Shown: one piece after another, positions 55,331-64,000 of the stretch
Position numbering within the stretch: the stretch's first letter is position 1
Layout of the letters: every line of letters begins with the position of its first letter
Assembly (NCBI RefSeq): GCF_031582905.1
Contig: NZ_CP133990.1
Coordinates: 2,976,001 to 3,040,000 of the forward strand
Length of the DNA: 64,000 nt
Source: Pengzhenrongella sp031582905
Lineage (GTDB): Bacteria; Actinomycetota; Actinomycetes; Actinomycetales; Cellulomonadaceae
Reading direction: 5' to 3'
Position numbers and translations under genes: made by a program
The notes under the pieces: model-generated
What the model was told of the DNA's origin: nothing
Seen by the model: only the letters and a program-made list of their open reading frames with translations
Databases searched by the model: none

Positions 55331-56921
55331 TCAGTCGCTCGCCGCCTGGTCGAGGACCACCCGGACGTCACGCTCGTCGGAGCCGGTGCGCACCCGCAGG
55401 GTGACGGCGTCACCGGGCGCCCGCGCGCGGATGGAGACGATGAGCTCGTCCGGCTCGGTCACCGGTCGACCGTCGATCCCGACGATGACGTCGCCCGGAC
55501 GGATGCCGGCGAGCTCGGCCGGGCCGCCCTCGCTGACCGGGGCCTGGTCGCCCTGCTGCTGGGTGGCCACCTGCACGCCTTCGCCGGTGTACGTCTGGTC
55601 CAGCAGCACGCCGATGATCGGATAGGTCGCGACCCCGCTCTCGATGAGCTCCTCGGCGGTGCGCCGCGCCTGGTTGGACGGGATGGCGAAGCCCAGCCCG
55701 ATGCTGCCCGACGCGCCCTGCCCGCCCGGCGGCTGGGCGATCGCGGAGTTGATGCCGACGACCTGCCCGGCACCGTTGACCAGCGGTCCGCCCGAGTTGC
55801 CGGGGTTGATCGCCGCGTCGGTCTGGATGGCGTTGATGAAGGCCGCGTCACCGGCCCCACCCCCGCACCGGCGACGACCGGCCGGTTGAGGGCGCTGACG
55901 ATCCCGGTCGTGACCGTCCCCTCGAGCCCCAGCGGGGCGCCGATCGCGACCACCGGGTCACCCACGACGACGTCGTCGGAGTCGGCGAGCAGCAGCGGCT
56001 CGAGGCCCTCGCGCTCCACCTTGAGCACCGCGAGGTCGTAGTCGCTCGTGCGCCCGACGATCGTCGCGGGCTCCTCGCTGCCGTCGGAGAACAGCACCTG
56101 GATCTGGGCGCCGTCCTGCGCCCCGCCGGCGATGACGTGGTTGTTGGTCAGCAGGTAGCCGTCCTGGCGCAGCACGAAACCGGAGCCGGTGGCCCGGCCC
56201 TGCGGCGACGTGACCTCGATGGACACCACGCTCGGGAGCACCGCGCCGGCGATGCCGGCGATGCTCGACGCGGGACGGGACTGGTCCTGCGGCCCCACCT
56301 CGACCGGCAGGCCGGCGTCCGCGAGCCGCCCGCCGTCGTCGGCGCGACCCGCGAGCAGCCCACCGAGCGCGCCGGCGACGAGGGACAGCACGAGGATCGG
56401 GATCAGCCAGACGACTCCGAGCGTGCGTCGCCGGCGCGGCTCGCGCCGTGCGGTGGAGGCGCCGCCGTCGTCGCCCATCCCCGACATCCCCGACATCCCA
56501 GGCGGTCCGGTCGGCGCGGTCGCCCACCCGGGTGCACCGGGCCACGGCGCCGTCTCCGGGCTGTACGGGTCGGGCATCGGGCGGCCGCCCGGCCAGCCCG
56601 CGCCCGGGTCCTGCCGGGGGCGGCGCCCGTGGACCCGGGTGGCGTGTACCCGCTCGTCGCCGAGGTCGCCCCGTACGCGTTCGGGGCGGGCGTGCCGGAC
56701 CGGTGCGCATCCGGGCCGTCCGTCCTCTGGCCGTCGGGCGCGTCGAACGCGGGGGCCGGCGCGTCGTCGCCGGCGGGGCCACCGACACCCTCGGGCGGCG
56801 CACCCCAGCCGCGCGGCGGCACCGGGACGGGCTGCGTGGGGGTGGCGTCGTCACGGCCGGACGGCGGGGCGAACGGGTTCGGTCGCGGCCGTGCGCCGGG
56901 GTCCTGCGGCTCGTCGGTCAT
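55331..56921 (-). CDS. htrA: HtrA-type membrane serine protease (two frameshifts)
   Basis: 530 residues after repair. A long Pro/Gly-rich cytoplasmic N-terminus (about 1-175) and one membrane helix (TLGVVWLIPILVLSLVAGALGG) precede a trypsin-like domain with triad TNNHVIAGG (His), TSDYDLAVLKV (Asp) and NPGNSGGPLV (Ser), then a C-terminal PDZ domain (GGPAELAGIRPGDVIVGIDG). ATG at 56921 overlaps the rseA stop. Breaks: G5 at 56616-56620 (extra base gives GRPMPDPYSPETAP in frame) and C4 at 55855-55858 (extra base gives VGAGDAAFINAIQTDAAINPG). Envelope quality control under SigE. Confidence 0.9.
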
Positions 56922-57916
56922 GGCGCGATGGCTCCTGTCACCGTGTCCCAGCCGCGCGTGAGGCGCGCCGGGAGTCCGTCGTCGTATCCCTGGACGGGGA
57001 AGTGCTGCACCACGGCCACCGCCTCCTCGGGCGGCGCCTCGGACACGATCGTCACCACCGTGTCGTCGGACTGCCAGACCGCGTGCCACGGGTGCCGCGA
57101 CAGCACGTACAGCGTCCGTCCGTCGATTGTGACCTCCTCGACCGGTCCCAGCGAGGCGACGTCGAGGCGCCCGTGCTGCTCGGTGAGGACCGCGCGGCCG
57201 TACGGCCCGGCGAGGTCGACCTCGAGCACGGGGGCGGCGGCGTCCCCGCCGAGGCGGACCGCGGTGACGTCGTAGCCGGGGGGCAGGGTGTCCGGGCACG
57301 ACCACCCCTGGGCGCGCATCCATGCCAGGACGGTCTCGTCGGTCGAGCGTCCCGCGTCGGCCGCGGCGGTGCCGGACGACACCCCGGACGTCGTCGCGAT
57401 GGTCGCCATGAGCTGGCGCTCGGCGACCCCGCGGTGCACGGGCGCCTCCTGCGGCGCGCGACCCAGCGCGGTGAGCGCGGCAGCGGGGTGGGTGGCGGGC
57501 ACCACGGCCGGCCGGTCCCCGGCGACGAACAGCACCCCGACGAAGACGCCCACCCCGGCGAGGGCGCCGACGAGGGTGCGGCGCGGCGAGCGACGACGCC
57601 CGAGGTCACCGCTCAGGGCCCGGGCGGGCAGCGAGTACGCCGACTCCCCGAGGGGGACGACGGGGCGGTGGCGCTCGCGGGAGCGCGGTGTGGTCGGCGG
57701 CTGGGCGTCGGCAGCCAGCGCCAGCAGCCGCGCGGTGAGCGCGGGATCGGGTGCGACGTCACGGGTCACGGACAGCACGCGGCGCGCCTGCCGGGCGGCG
57801 GCGACCTCGTCGGCGCAGGCGGGGCAGGCCGCGACGTGCGCGAGGGCACGCTCGGTCTCCGCCGGCGACAGCTGGCCGTCGACGAGCGCGCTGACCCAGG
57901 TGCCCAGGTGGCTCAC
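56918..57916 (-). CDS. rseA: Anti-sigma factor RseA-like, zinc-binding
   Basis: 332 residues. The N-terminal zf-HC2/ZAS domain has ALAHVAACPACADEV, the HxxxCxxC signature of redox-sensitive anti-sigma factors that hold SigE. One membrane helix follows (TLVGALAGVGVFVGVLFVAG, about 118-138), then an extracytoplasmic domain resembling MucB/RseB (ATIATTSGVSSG; DVTAVRLGG; DGRTLYVLSRHPWHAVWQSDD). This makes it longer than the M. tuberculosis RseA and perhaps a fusion with a lipid/stress sensor. GTG at 57916 overlaps the sigE stop. Confidence 0.85.
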   Translation of the reverse strand: MSHLGTWVSALVDGQLSPAETERALAHVAACPACADEVAAARQARRVLSVTRDVAPDPALTARLLALAADAQPPTTPRSRERHRPVVPLGESAYSLPARALSGDLGRRRSPRRTLVGALAGVGVFVGVLFVAGDRPAVVPATHPAAALTALGRAPQEAPVHRGVAERQLMATIATTSGVSSGTAAADAGRSTDETVLAWMRAQGWSCPDTLPPGYDVTAVRLGGDAAAPVLEVDLAGPYGRAVLTEQHGRLDVASLGPVEEVTIDGRTLYVLSRHPWHAVWQSDDTVVTIVSEAPPEEAVAVVQHFPVQGYDDGLPARLTRGWDTVTGAIAP

Positions 57917-58602
57917 GGTCGCACCAGCCCCAGCCGCGCGTCGTCGGCCGGCTGCCCGGGGGCGTCCGGTCCGTCCGCACCGGCGGCCGACGCGGCCGCG
58001 AGCAGCGCGTGCGGTGCCCGGTGGGCCAGCGAGCGGCGCAGCTGGGAGCGCGCGCGGTGGATGCGGGACCGGACGGTGCCGAGCTTGATCCCGAGCGTGA
58101 CCGCGATCTCCTCGTAGGACAGCCCCTCGATATCGCACAGGACGACGGCCGCGCGGTACTCCGGCGACAGGTCGCCGAGCGCGCGCTGGACGTCCAGGTC
58201 GAGGTTGGCGTGCTCGAAGCCGCGCTCGGGGGTGTGCAGCTCCCCGGTCGCGACGTGTCGCTCGGAGTCGTCGCCGATCGCGTCGATCCGGATCCGCTGC
58301 CTGCGGCGCACGCCGTCGAGGAACAGGTTGGTCGTGATGCGGTGCAGCCAGCCCTCGAACGTGCCGGGCGTGTAGCTCGACAGCGACCGGAACACCCGGA
58401 CGAAGACCTCCTGGGTGAGGTCCTCCGCGTCGTGCTTGTTCCCCGTGAGGCGGAACGCGAGCCGGTACACGCGGGCCGAGTGGTCCCGGACGATGTCCTC
58501 CCACGACGGCGGGATCCAGGGCTCGGCGGGCGACTGCGGGCCGTCCGTCGTGACGGCCGACGGCGCCGCGGACGGCGCGCTGTCGCGCGAGCCGATGACC
58601 AT
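57913..58602 (-). CDS. sigE: ECF sigma factor SigE
   Basis: 229-residue extracytoplasmic-function sigma factor. Region 2: DHSARVYRLAFRLTGNKHDAED and LTQEVFVRVFRSLSSY; region 4: LSPEYRAAVVLCDIEGLSYEEI with helix-turn-helix ITLGIKLGTVRSRIHRARSQL-like segment. ATG at 58602 is chosen for GGAGGGAG upstream; earlier in-frame starts lack it. Controls envelope stress genes; likely autoregulated from the candidate promoter at 58681-58707. Coupled to rseA so both are made together. Confidence 0.94.
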   Translation of the reverse strand: MVIGSRDSAPSAAPSAVTTDGPQSPAEPWIPPSWEDIVRDHSARVYRLAFRLTGNKHDAEDLTQEVFVRVFRSLSSYTPGTFEGWLHRITTNLFLDGVRRRQRIRIDAIGDDSERHVATGELHTPERGFEHANLDLDVQRALGDLSPEYRAAVVLCDIEGLSYEEIAVTLGIKLGTVRSRIHRARSQLRRSLAHRAPHALLAAASAAGADGPDAPGQPADDARLGLVRP

Positions 58603-58680
58603 GCGTGCTCCCTCCGTGCCGGCGAGCCCCTCGCGCGGCTTCCCAGTGTCCCAGGCGGTCACCGGTCCCTCGACCGTGAC

Positions 58681-58707
58681 AACACCTCCGGTGGCCCCGG
58701 CGTTCCC
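58681..58707 (-). promoter_or_regulatory. Candidate SigE-type promoter of sigE
   Basis: Minus-strand GGGAAC (58707-58702) and GTT (58683-58681) are separated by 18 bases, close to the ECF/SigE pattern GGAAC-N16-18-GTT. It would give a leader of about 70 bases. The gap 58603-58859 between sigE and the divergent methyltransferase contains no gene. Confidence 0.35.
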
Positions 58708-58859
58708 GCACCACCGCTGGACGGCATCCCCGCGCGGGCGGTCGACACCACCGCAGGGGTGCACGGGCGAGAGGCGAGCGCCCCGCGCGCGCACGGCGCA
58801 GTAGCATCGGCGCGGGACTGCCGTGCCCCCGCAGGCGCACGGCACCCGCCCGCACACCG

Positions 58860-59540
58860 GTGCCCGGACGGGCCCACCCACCACCACGAGCTGCCCGGGA
58901 GGCCGCCATCTCCACCGACAAGACGCAGAGCTGGGTGTACGCCGAGGAGTTCGTGGCGGAGGACGACGTCCTGCTCCGGGCCCGCGAGCGGGCCGGTCAG
59001 CTCGGGTGCACCCCGGTGCACCCCGGCAGCGGAGCGGTGCTCTCCGTGCTGACGGCGACCCTCGGTGCGCGCGCCGTCGTCGAGGTCGGGACCGGCGCCG
59101 GCGTCGGCTCCCTGTACCTGCTGCGGGGGATGCCCGTGGACGGCGTGCTGACCACGATCGACGTCGAGGTGGAGCACCAGCGGGCCGCCAAGCAGGCGTT
59201 CGCGGAGGCGGGCCTGCGCCCGACGCGCACGCGCGCGATCTCCGGGCGTGCGGCCGACGTGCTGCCCCGCCTGACCGACGGCGCCTACGACATGGTCTTC
59301 GTCGACGCGGACAAGGAGGGCTACCCCGGGTACGTCGAGCAGGCGCTGCGGCTGCTGCGCCCGGGCGGGGTCCTCGCGATCGACAACGCGCTGTGGCACG
59401 ACCGCGTCGCCGACCCCGCGCGCCGGGACGAGACGACGACGGTCATCCGCGAGGTGGGCCGGAGCCTGCGCGAGGACGAGCGCGTGCTGCCCGCGATGCT
59501 GCCGACCGGTGACGGCCTGCTGCTGGCCGTCCGTCGCTGA
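58860..59540 (+). CDS. Class I O-methyltransferase (Rv1220c-like)
   Basis: SAM-dependent O-methyltransferase of the COMT/caffeoyl-CoA type. SAM loop VVEVGTGAGVGSLYLL, metal site DMVFVDADKEGYPGY and AIDNALWHDRV, C-terminal DGLLLAVRR. The listed GTG start (58860) gives 226 aa but has no ribosome site and a poor 16-residue extension. Sixteen codons later, an ATC at 58908 has the ideal site GGGAGG six bases upstream and opens the conserved text STDKTQSWVYAEEF. The true start may be this rare codon, or an ATG misread. Divergent from sigE exactly as in M. tuberculosis. Confidence 0.88.
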   Translation: MPGRAHPPPRAAREAAISTDKTQSWVYAEEFVAEDDVLLRARERAGQLGCTPVHPGSGAVLSVLTATLGARAVVEVGTGAGVGSLYLLRGMPVDGVLTTIDVEVEHQRAAKQAFAEAGLRPTRTRAISGRAADVLPRLTDGAYDMVFVDADKEGYPGYVEQALRLLRPGGVLAIDNALWHDRVADPARRDETTTVIREVGRSLREDERVLPAMLPTGDGLLLAVRR

Positions 59541-59541
59541 G

Positions 59542-59583
59542 GCACGACGCCCGCGTGACCGGTCGGTCACGCGGGCGTCGTGC
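59542..59583. terminator. Bidirectional terminator, 19-bp stem
   Basis: Perfect inverted repeat GCACGACGCCCGCGTGACC / GGTCACGCGGGCGTCGTGC with a 4-nt loop between the convergent methyltransferase and pepA genes. It begins two bases after the methyltransferase stop. No U tract on either side. Confidence 0.85.
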
Positions 59584-59605
59584 GTCACGCGTCGTGCTGC
59601 ACGCG

Positions 59606-61196
59606 TCAGCGCAGGGTCTCGAGGTACTCCAGGAGCAGGCGCGCACCGAAGCCGGTCGCGCCCTCGGTGATCTCGTGGCGGTCCTTCGACGACCGCGCCG
59701 GACCGGCGATGTCCAGGTGGGCCCACCGCCGCTCGCCCACGAACTCGCGCAGGAACAGGGCCGCGGTGATCGAGCCGCCGCCCGGGGACTGCGCCGGGAC
59801 GTGCCGCAGCTCGGCCACCTGCGAGCGCACCGCGGGCCGGTAGTCCTCGACGAGCGGCATGTGCCAGACCCGCTCCCCCGTCGTCGCGCCGGCGGCCTCG
59901 AGGGCGGCGAGCAGCGCGGCGTCCGCGGAGTAGAGCGCCGCGTGCCCCTGACCGAGCCCGAGGGTCGCCGCCCCGGTGAGGGTCGCGACGTCGATGAGGA
60001 CGTCCGGGTCCAGGACGTCGTCGGCGTAGGCGAGGGCGTCGGCGAGCACGAGCCGGCCCTCGGCGTCGGTGTTGGCGACCTCGACCGTCCGCCCGCCGCG
60101 CAGGGTCAGGACGTCCCCGGGACGGTAGGACGCCGCGCCGACGTGGTTCTCCGCGAGCGGCAGCACCGCGGTGACGCGGTGCCCCACCCCGGCCTCGGCG
60201 GCGGCCAGCACGGTGGCCAGCGCGACCGCGGCACCGGCCATGTCGGTCTTCATCGCGACCATCGGCTCGCGCGGCTTGATGGACAAGCCGCCGGTGTCGA
60301 ACGTGATGCCCTTGCCGACGACGACGACGTGCCGTCCGGTGCGCCCGTCCGCGGGGGTGTAGGACACGGTGACCAGCCGCGGTCCGCGCGAGGAGCCGGC
60401 TCCCACGGCGAGGATGCCGCCGAACCCCTCCGCGGCGAGCGCCTCCGGGTCGAACACCTGGGTGACCAGGCCCGCCTCGGCGGCCAGCTCACCGGCGCGC
60501 TCCGCCATCCACGCCGGGTCCTTCGTGCTCGACGGGGTGTTCGCCAGGTCACGCACCCGCCAGGTGGCGCGCGCCGCGACCTGCGCGGACGCGACCGCCG
60601 CGGTCGCCCGGTCGGTGTGCCGGCCGAGCAGGACCAGCGCCTCGGCCGGCCCCGGCCCGGGCGTGCCGGTTGCAGCGGTCGGGATGCGGTAGGAGCCGAG
60701 CAGGTAGCCCTCGACCAGCGCCCGCGCCCCTCCGGCCCGTGCGGCCCCCTTCGGAGCCGAGTGTCGTGACGACCCGGCCCAGCCCCCGGGTGGCGCGCGC
60801 GAGCGCCGCACCGGCACGCCGCAGGTCGGTCGGTGAGCCGCTGCCGACCCCGACGAGCACGAGGCGGTCGGGCAGCGACTCCCACGGGAACGCCGACGCG
60901 GTGGCGAGGAGCCGGCGCGGCAGGTGCAGCGTCCAGGCGTCACCGGCCGCGCCGGTGGCGCCGGCCCGCTCGGCGACCTCCGCGAGGTCGACCCCGTACA
61001 GAGCCGCCGCGTCAGCGGTCCCCGAACGCGGCTGGAGCTCGGTCTCGCCCTCGACCGGGGGCGCGACCGGGACCGCGAGCGCCGCGACGCCCTCGAGCAC
61101 GGTCGACGTCAGCGCCCCCCGCTCGACGACGACGGGGGGCAGGGTGCGCAGCGACGCCGGGACGGCACCCGGCGTCTTGGGAGCACGGGCGGCCAC
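59606..61196 (-). CDS. pepA: Leucyl aminopeptidase, M17 (one frameshift)
   Basis: About 529 residues. Dinuclear zinc cytosol aminopeptidase. C-terminal catalytic domain: KGITFDTGGLSIKP, MKTDMAGAAVAL, and the signature NTDAEGRLVLADALAYA. The N-terminal macro-like domain runs to about residue 150. GTG at 61196. The frame changes in C5 at 60745-60749 (plus strand). Removing one base gives TLGSEGAARAGGARALVEGYLLG, so this is an insertion-type lesion. Roles: peptide turnover. Convergent with the methyltransferase. Confidence 0.9.
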
Positions 61197-61202
61197 GTGA
61201 AG

Positions 61203-61370
61203 TCAGCTGACGACGGAGGTGAGTGCCTCGCCGAGCTCGCGCGCCTCGGTGGCGTTGAGCTCGACCACGAGCCGACCCCCGCCCTCGAGCGGAACCCGCA
61301 TGACGATGCCGCGGCCCTCCTTGGTGACCTCGAGCGGACCGTCACCGGTGCGCGGCTTCATGGCAGCCAT
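61203..61370 (-). CDS. DUF3117 small protein, 55 aa
   Basis: Highly conserved actinobacterial small protein (M. tuberculosis Rv1211 family): MAAMKPRTGDGPLEVTKEGR then IVMRVPLEGGGRLVVELNAT, about 55 residues, function unknown. ATG at 61370 with AAGGAGAG upstream. Ends six bases before the pepA GTG. The frame also runs open from the upstream membrane-protein gene, but the ribosome site, promoter-like TAGACT and family length show it is separate. Confidence 0.92.
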   Translation of the reverse strand: MAAMKPRTGDGPLEVTKEGRGIVMRVPLEGGGRLVVELNATEARELGEALTSVVS

Positions 61371-61465
61371 GGGGGCTCTCCTTCGTTTCGTGCCTGGCCC
61401 AGCGTCCCGGCGCGCGTGTCGTTCGACTGCTCGCGGGGCTGGGCTGGTCGGAATGTCCGGTGTCC

Positions 61466-61471
61466 AGTCTA
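61466..61471 (-). promoter_or_regulatory. Candidate -10 of the DUF3117 gene
   Basis: Minus-strand TAGACT (61471-61466), 95 bases before the ATG. No clear -35 at 17 bases. It lies in an otherwise empty 142-bp gap after the corrected end of the membrane-protein gene. Confidence 0.35.
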
Positions 61472-61512
61472 GTGGTTGCACGGACCCTTCCCATGACGGT
61501 CCGTGGCGCGGG

Positions 61513-62789
61513 TCACGGCGGCCACCCGGACGGGGAGTCAACCGCCACAGCTCCCACGTCCACGCGACCTGCAGCGCCGCCCCGAGCGCCAGCACGAGAG
61601 CGAGCCACGCGCGGCTCGCGGGACCGCGCCGACGGACCGCGCCGGCCACCACCGCGCCGAGCGGGAAGGCGAGCAGGCCGAAGCGCACGAGGCTCGTGCC
61701 GGGCTCGACGACACCGACGAGGTAGGCCCCGTACCCGGCCGTCCACGCCCACAGCTCGGGTCCGAGACGGCGTGCGGGCGGGCTGAGCAGCACCGCCACG
61801 GCGACCGCGAGCAGCGCGGCGAGCGCCACCGGTCCCCCGACGTCCCCCCACAGCCAGCGGGCGACGTCGAGCCACGGCAGCACCGGGACGACGTCGGGCC
61901 GGGCACGCCAGGCCGCCTGGGTGAGCAGGTAGGCGTCCGGGACCCCGGTGACCGCACCGCAGATCGTCGGCCAGGCCACGCCGGAGGCCCCGGCGGCCGC
62001 GAGCAGCCCGACCAGGCCGCGCACGTCCGCACCGCCGAAGCGGTCCTCACCGCGGCGCGCGGCGCGCAGGCGGCACGCGGCGTGCACGAGGACGACGACG
62101 ACCATGGGCAGCGCGACCGCGCGGGTCAGCCCGAGCGCGAGCACCGTGCCCGCCGCCCACGCGTAGCGGCGCGCCAGGACGAGGACCAGCGTCCCGGCGA
62201 CCAGCGCGAGCGCGAGGGACTCGGTGTACGCGGCCTGGAGCACCGGGCCCGCCGGGGACCCCGCCACCACGGCCACCGTCGCGAGCGGCAGCCCCGGGCG
62301 GGCCGCGACCGCACGCGGTGCACCGCGCCGCACCGCGGTGTGGACGAGGAGCATCGCGACCGCCCCGACGACGAGCGCGAGAGTGGGGCCGGCGACCTCC
62401 CACGGCGCCCCGGTGACGGTCATGACCCCCCGCACGAGCAGCGGGAAGAGCGGGAAGAACGCCCACGGGTTCTGCTGCACGGCACCGTCCGGGCCGGTGG
62501 GCAGCACGGTCGGGTACCCGTCCACGGCGATCTCGCGGTACCAGGTCGCGTCCCACACCAGGCCCGTGTAGGCGGCGTAGGGCGGCGACGCCGGTCCCCA
62601 CAGGGTCGCCACCTGGTGCTGGGCGACCGCGACGAGCACGAGCGCGCTCCACGCCCGCGCGAGCGCGTAGACCGCGAGCGTCTGCGCCCACCACGGCCAC
62701 CGGCGTGGGTCGAGCCGCCGGCGCATGCCGGCCGGTGAGGCCTCGGTCGGCGCCGCGGTGCTCCCGCCGGCGCCCTCCGCAGGGCTCAC
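61513..62789 (-). CDS. Multi-pass membrane protein, mannosyltransferase/PIG-V-like (one frameshift)
   Basis: About 425 residues with ten or more membrane helices. The first extracytoplasmic loop has YTGLVWDATWYREIAVDGYPTV, matching the Asp-x-x-Trp-Tyr...Gly-Tyr pattern of PIG-V and other polyprenyl-sugar-dependent (GT-C) glycosyltransferases, so a mannosyl- or glycosyltransferase role is inferred. GTG 62789 overlaps the folP2-like stop. One extra base in G4 at 61532-61535 ends it at TPPSGWPP (61513). Without it, the frame runs spuriously into DUF3117. Confidence 0.75.
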
Positions 62790-63721
62790 GCCAGCCCGCG
62801 GACGGCCCGGACGGGTGGGGCGTCACCGCGGACGGCGGCCACCATGTCGAGCGTCCGCCGGGTCGCTCGGACGTCGTGCGCACGGAACACCCGCGCCCCG
62901 AGCCACGCGGCGACCGCCGTGGCCGCGAGGGTGCCCTCGAGCCGCTCGTCGACCGGCAGGTCGAGGGTCTCCCCGACGAAGTCCTTGCGGGACAGCGCGA
63001 GCAGCACGGGGTGACCCAGCCCGACGAGCGCCTCGGTGCGCCGGACCAGGTGCAGGGAGTGCCACGTGTTCTTGCCGAAGTCGTGGGTGGGGTCGACGAG
63101 GACGGCCGCCGGGTCCACGCCGAGGCTCACCGCGCGCGCGGCCGCCGCCCGCAGCGTCGCGACGACGTCCGCGACCACCGCGTCGCGCGGGTCCGCGGGG
63201 GCGGGGCGCCCGTCGCCCCCGGCGCGGTACGTGACGCGGAACGGGTCCGTGCGCGGGACGGCGCCGCCGGTGTGCGAGCACACCACCCCGACGCCCTCCG
63301 CGGCCGCGACCTCCACGAGCCGCGGGTCGTGACCCGACCACGTGTCGTTGAGCAGGTCGGCACCGGCCCGGGCGGCCTCGCGGGCCACGTCCGAGCGCCA
63401 CGTGTCGACGCTGACCAGCAGCTCCGGGTGGCGGCTGCGCACCTCACCGACGAGCGGGACGACGCGCCGGATCTCCTCCGCGGCGTCGACCGGATCGCCG
63501 CGGCCGGCCCGGACGCCGCCGATGTCGACGATGTCCGCACCCTCCTCGGCGGCGCGCGCCACGGCGTCCAGCGCCGCGGCGTCGTCGTCGTGCCGGGCGC
63601 CGGGGTAGAACGAGTCCGCGGTGCGGTTGACCACGGCCATGACGACGGGCCGGCCGGGCGGGAAGGTGCGCCCCCGCAGCCGCAGCGCGGCCCCCGGCGC
63701 GGGCACGCCGCCCACGCTCAC
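62786..63721 (-). CDS. folP2: FolP2-like dihydropteroate synthase homologue
   Basis: 311-residue TIM-barrel pterin-binding protein, matching the FolP2 paralogue (M. tuberculosis Rv1207) rather than true DHPS. MAVVNRTADSFYPGARHDD replaces the usual loop 1. The second loop reads DIGGVRAGRGDPVD where true DHPS has GGESTRPG. Later text is SVDTWRSDVAREAA, NDTWSG, CSHTGGAVPRTDPFR, PTHDFGKNTWHS and LSRKDFVGETL. FolP2 is known not to complement DHPS, so its reaction is uncertain. GTG 63721 overlaps the LOG stop. Confidence 0.88.
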   Translation of the reverse strand: MSVGGVPAPGAALRLRGRTFPPGRPVVMAVVNRTADSFYPGARHDDDAAALDAVARAAEEGADIVDIGGVRAGRGDPVDAAEEIRRVVPLVGEVRSRHPELLVSVDTWRSDVAREAARAGADLLNDTWSGHDPRLVEVAAAEGVGVVCSHTGGAVPRTDPFRVTYRAGGDGRPAPADPRDAVVADVVATLRAAAARAVSLGVDPAAVLVDPTHDFGKNTWHSLHLVRRTEALVGLGHPVLLALSRKDFVGETLDLPVDERLEGTLAATAVAAWLGARVFRAHDVRATRRTLDMVAAVRGDAPPVRAVRGLA

Positions 63722-64000
63722 GCGTCCGGGTCGGTGGTCCCGGTGCCGGCCGCCCTGGACGTCGCCTGGGCCTGCGCCTCCTCGCGGGCGGCCTCCTCCT
63801 GCGCGGCCCGCAGCTCGGCGCTGCGCTCGACGACGTGGGCGACGGCCTCGCGCGGGTCGTCGACCAGGGTGACGAGGTCGAGGTCGATCTCGCCGATCAT
63901 GCCGCGACCCAGGACCGCGGTCCTCAGCCAGTCCAGCAGCCCGCTCCAGTAGTCGGTCCCCACGAGCACCAGGGGGAACCCGGTGACCTTGTGGGTCTGC
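63718..64000 (-). CDS. LOG-family (TIGR00730) protein, C-terminal part (cut by window edge)
   Basis: 94 C-terminal residues of a Rossmann-fold LOG protein, related to cytokinin riboside 5'-monophosphate phosphoribohydrolases. HKVTGFPLVLVGTDYWSGLLDWL and GMIGEIDLDLVTLVDDP are typical of the family end. An Ala/Glu-rich helix and a short tail follow. The PGGxGTxxE catalytic motif is off the right edge. Adjacent to folP2 as in M. tuberculosis (Rv1205 region). Confidence 0.88.
   Translation of the reverse strand, partial: QTHKVTGFPLVLVGTDYWSGLLDWLRTAVLGRGMIGEIDLDLVTLVDDPREAVAHVVERSAELRAAQEEAAREEAQAQATSRAAGTGTTDPDA

Overview
The window is 64 kb of very GC-rich chromosome, roughly three quarters G+C by eye, with dense short-spaced genes, many GTG starts and ATGA/GTGA stop-start overlaps. 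Gene content and order are those of an actinobacterium. I infer a Micrococcales member close to Cellulomonas. Much of the order matches conserved actinobacterial blocks also known in Mycobacterium tuberculosis: argS-lysA-hom-thrC-thrB, birA/accD-accE-maf-accA, lpdA/pnp/phosphosugar mutase, add-deoA-cdd-sdhCDAB, the O-methyltransferase divergent from sigE-rseA-htrA-tatB, and folP2 next to a LOG protein.

Layout. 1-8038 (minus): argS, lysA, hom, thrC, thrB (lysine/threonine branch), interrupted between lysA and hom by a DUF222-HNH endonuclease gene with a LexA/SOS box. 8048-19036: an MFS exporter, tRNA-Arg(CCG), a two-gene Hen1/Pnkp RNA-repair operon, a DUF2071 protein, a class II polyphosphate kinase, small membrane/lipoprotein genes and a Bcr/CflA-type exporter. 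19119-30125: an SRAP (HMCES-like) protein, a class III adenylate cyclase, then biotin ligase divergent from the acyl-CoA carboxylase genes accD, accE and accA with maf, a DUF885 metallopeptidase and a Nudix hydrolase. 30205-45527: LpdA-type flavoprotein and a nucleoside salvage and uptake cluster (pnp, phosphosugar mutase, deoC, add, deoA, cdd, two permeases, ATPase, BMP lipoprotein). 45692-51878: M20 amidohydrolase, GDP-mannose pyrophosphorylase and sdhCDAB. 52009-64000: YihY, 2H phosphoesterase, trpS, the sigE envelope-stress operon, O-methyltransferase, pepA, DUF3117, a multi-pass glycosyltransferase-like protein, FolP2-like protein and the end of a LOG protein.

The genes work together in recognisable units. 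Biotin ligase loads biotin on AccA, which works with AccD and AccE to make malonyl/methylmalonyl-CoA. BMP and ABC components import nucleosides, which Add, Cdd, DeoA and Pnp deaminate or phosphorolyse, with the mutase and DeoC feeding the sugar into central metabolism. Hen1 and Pnkp form a dedicated system that heals, 2'-O-methylates and reseals cleaved RNA. It is a known system, but it is the most distinctive accessory function here.

A caveat runs through the whole annotation. Nineteen sites look like single-base indels, nearly all in runs of three to five C or G, and they break otherwise intact genes including essential ones (trpS, accD, birA, thrC). Restoring one base at each gives full-length proteins of family-typical length. 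I therefore treat these as likely sequencing or assembly errors, not pseudogenes, and give the outer coordinates of the repaired genes.
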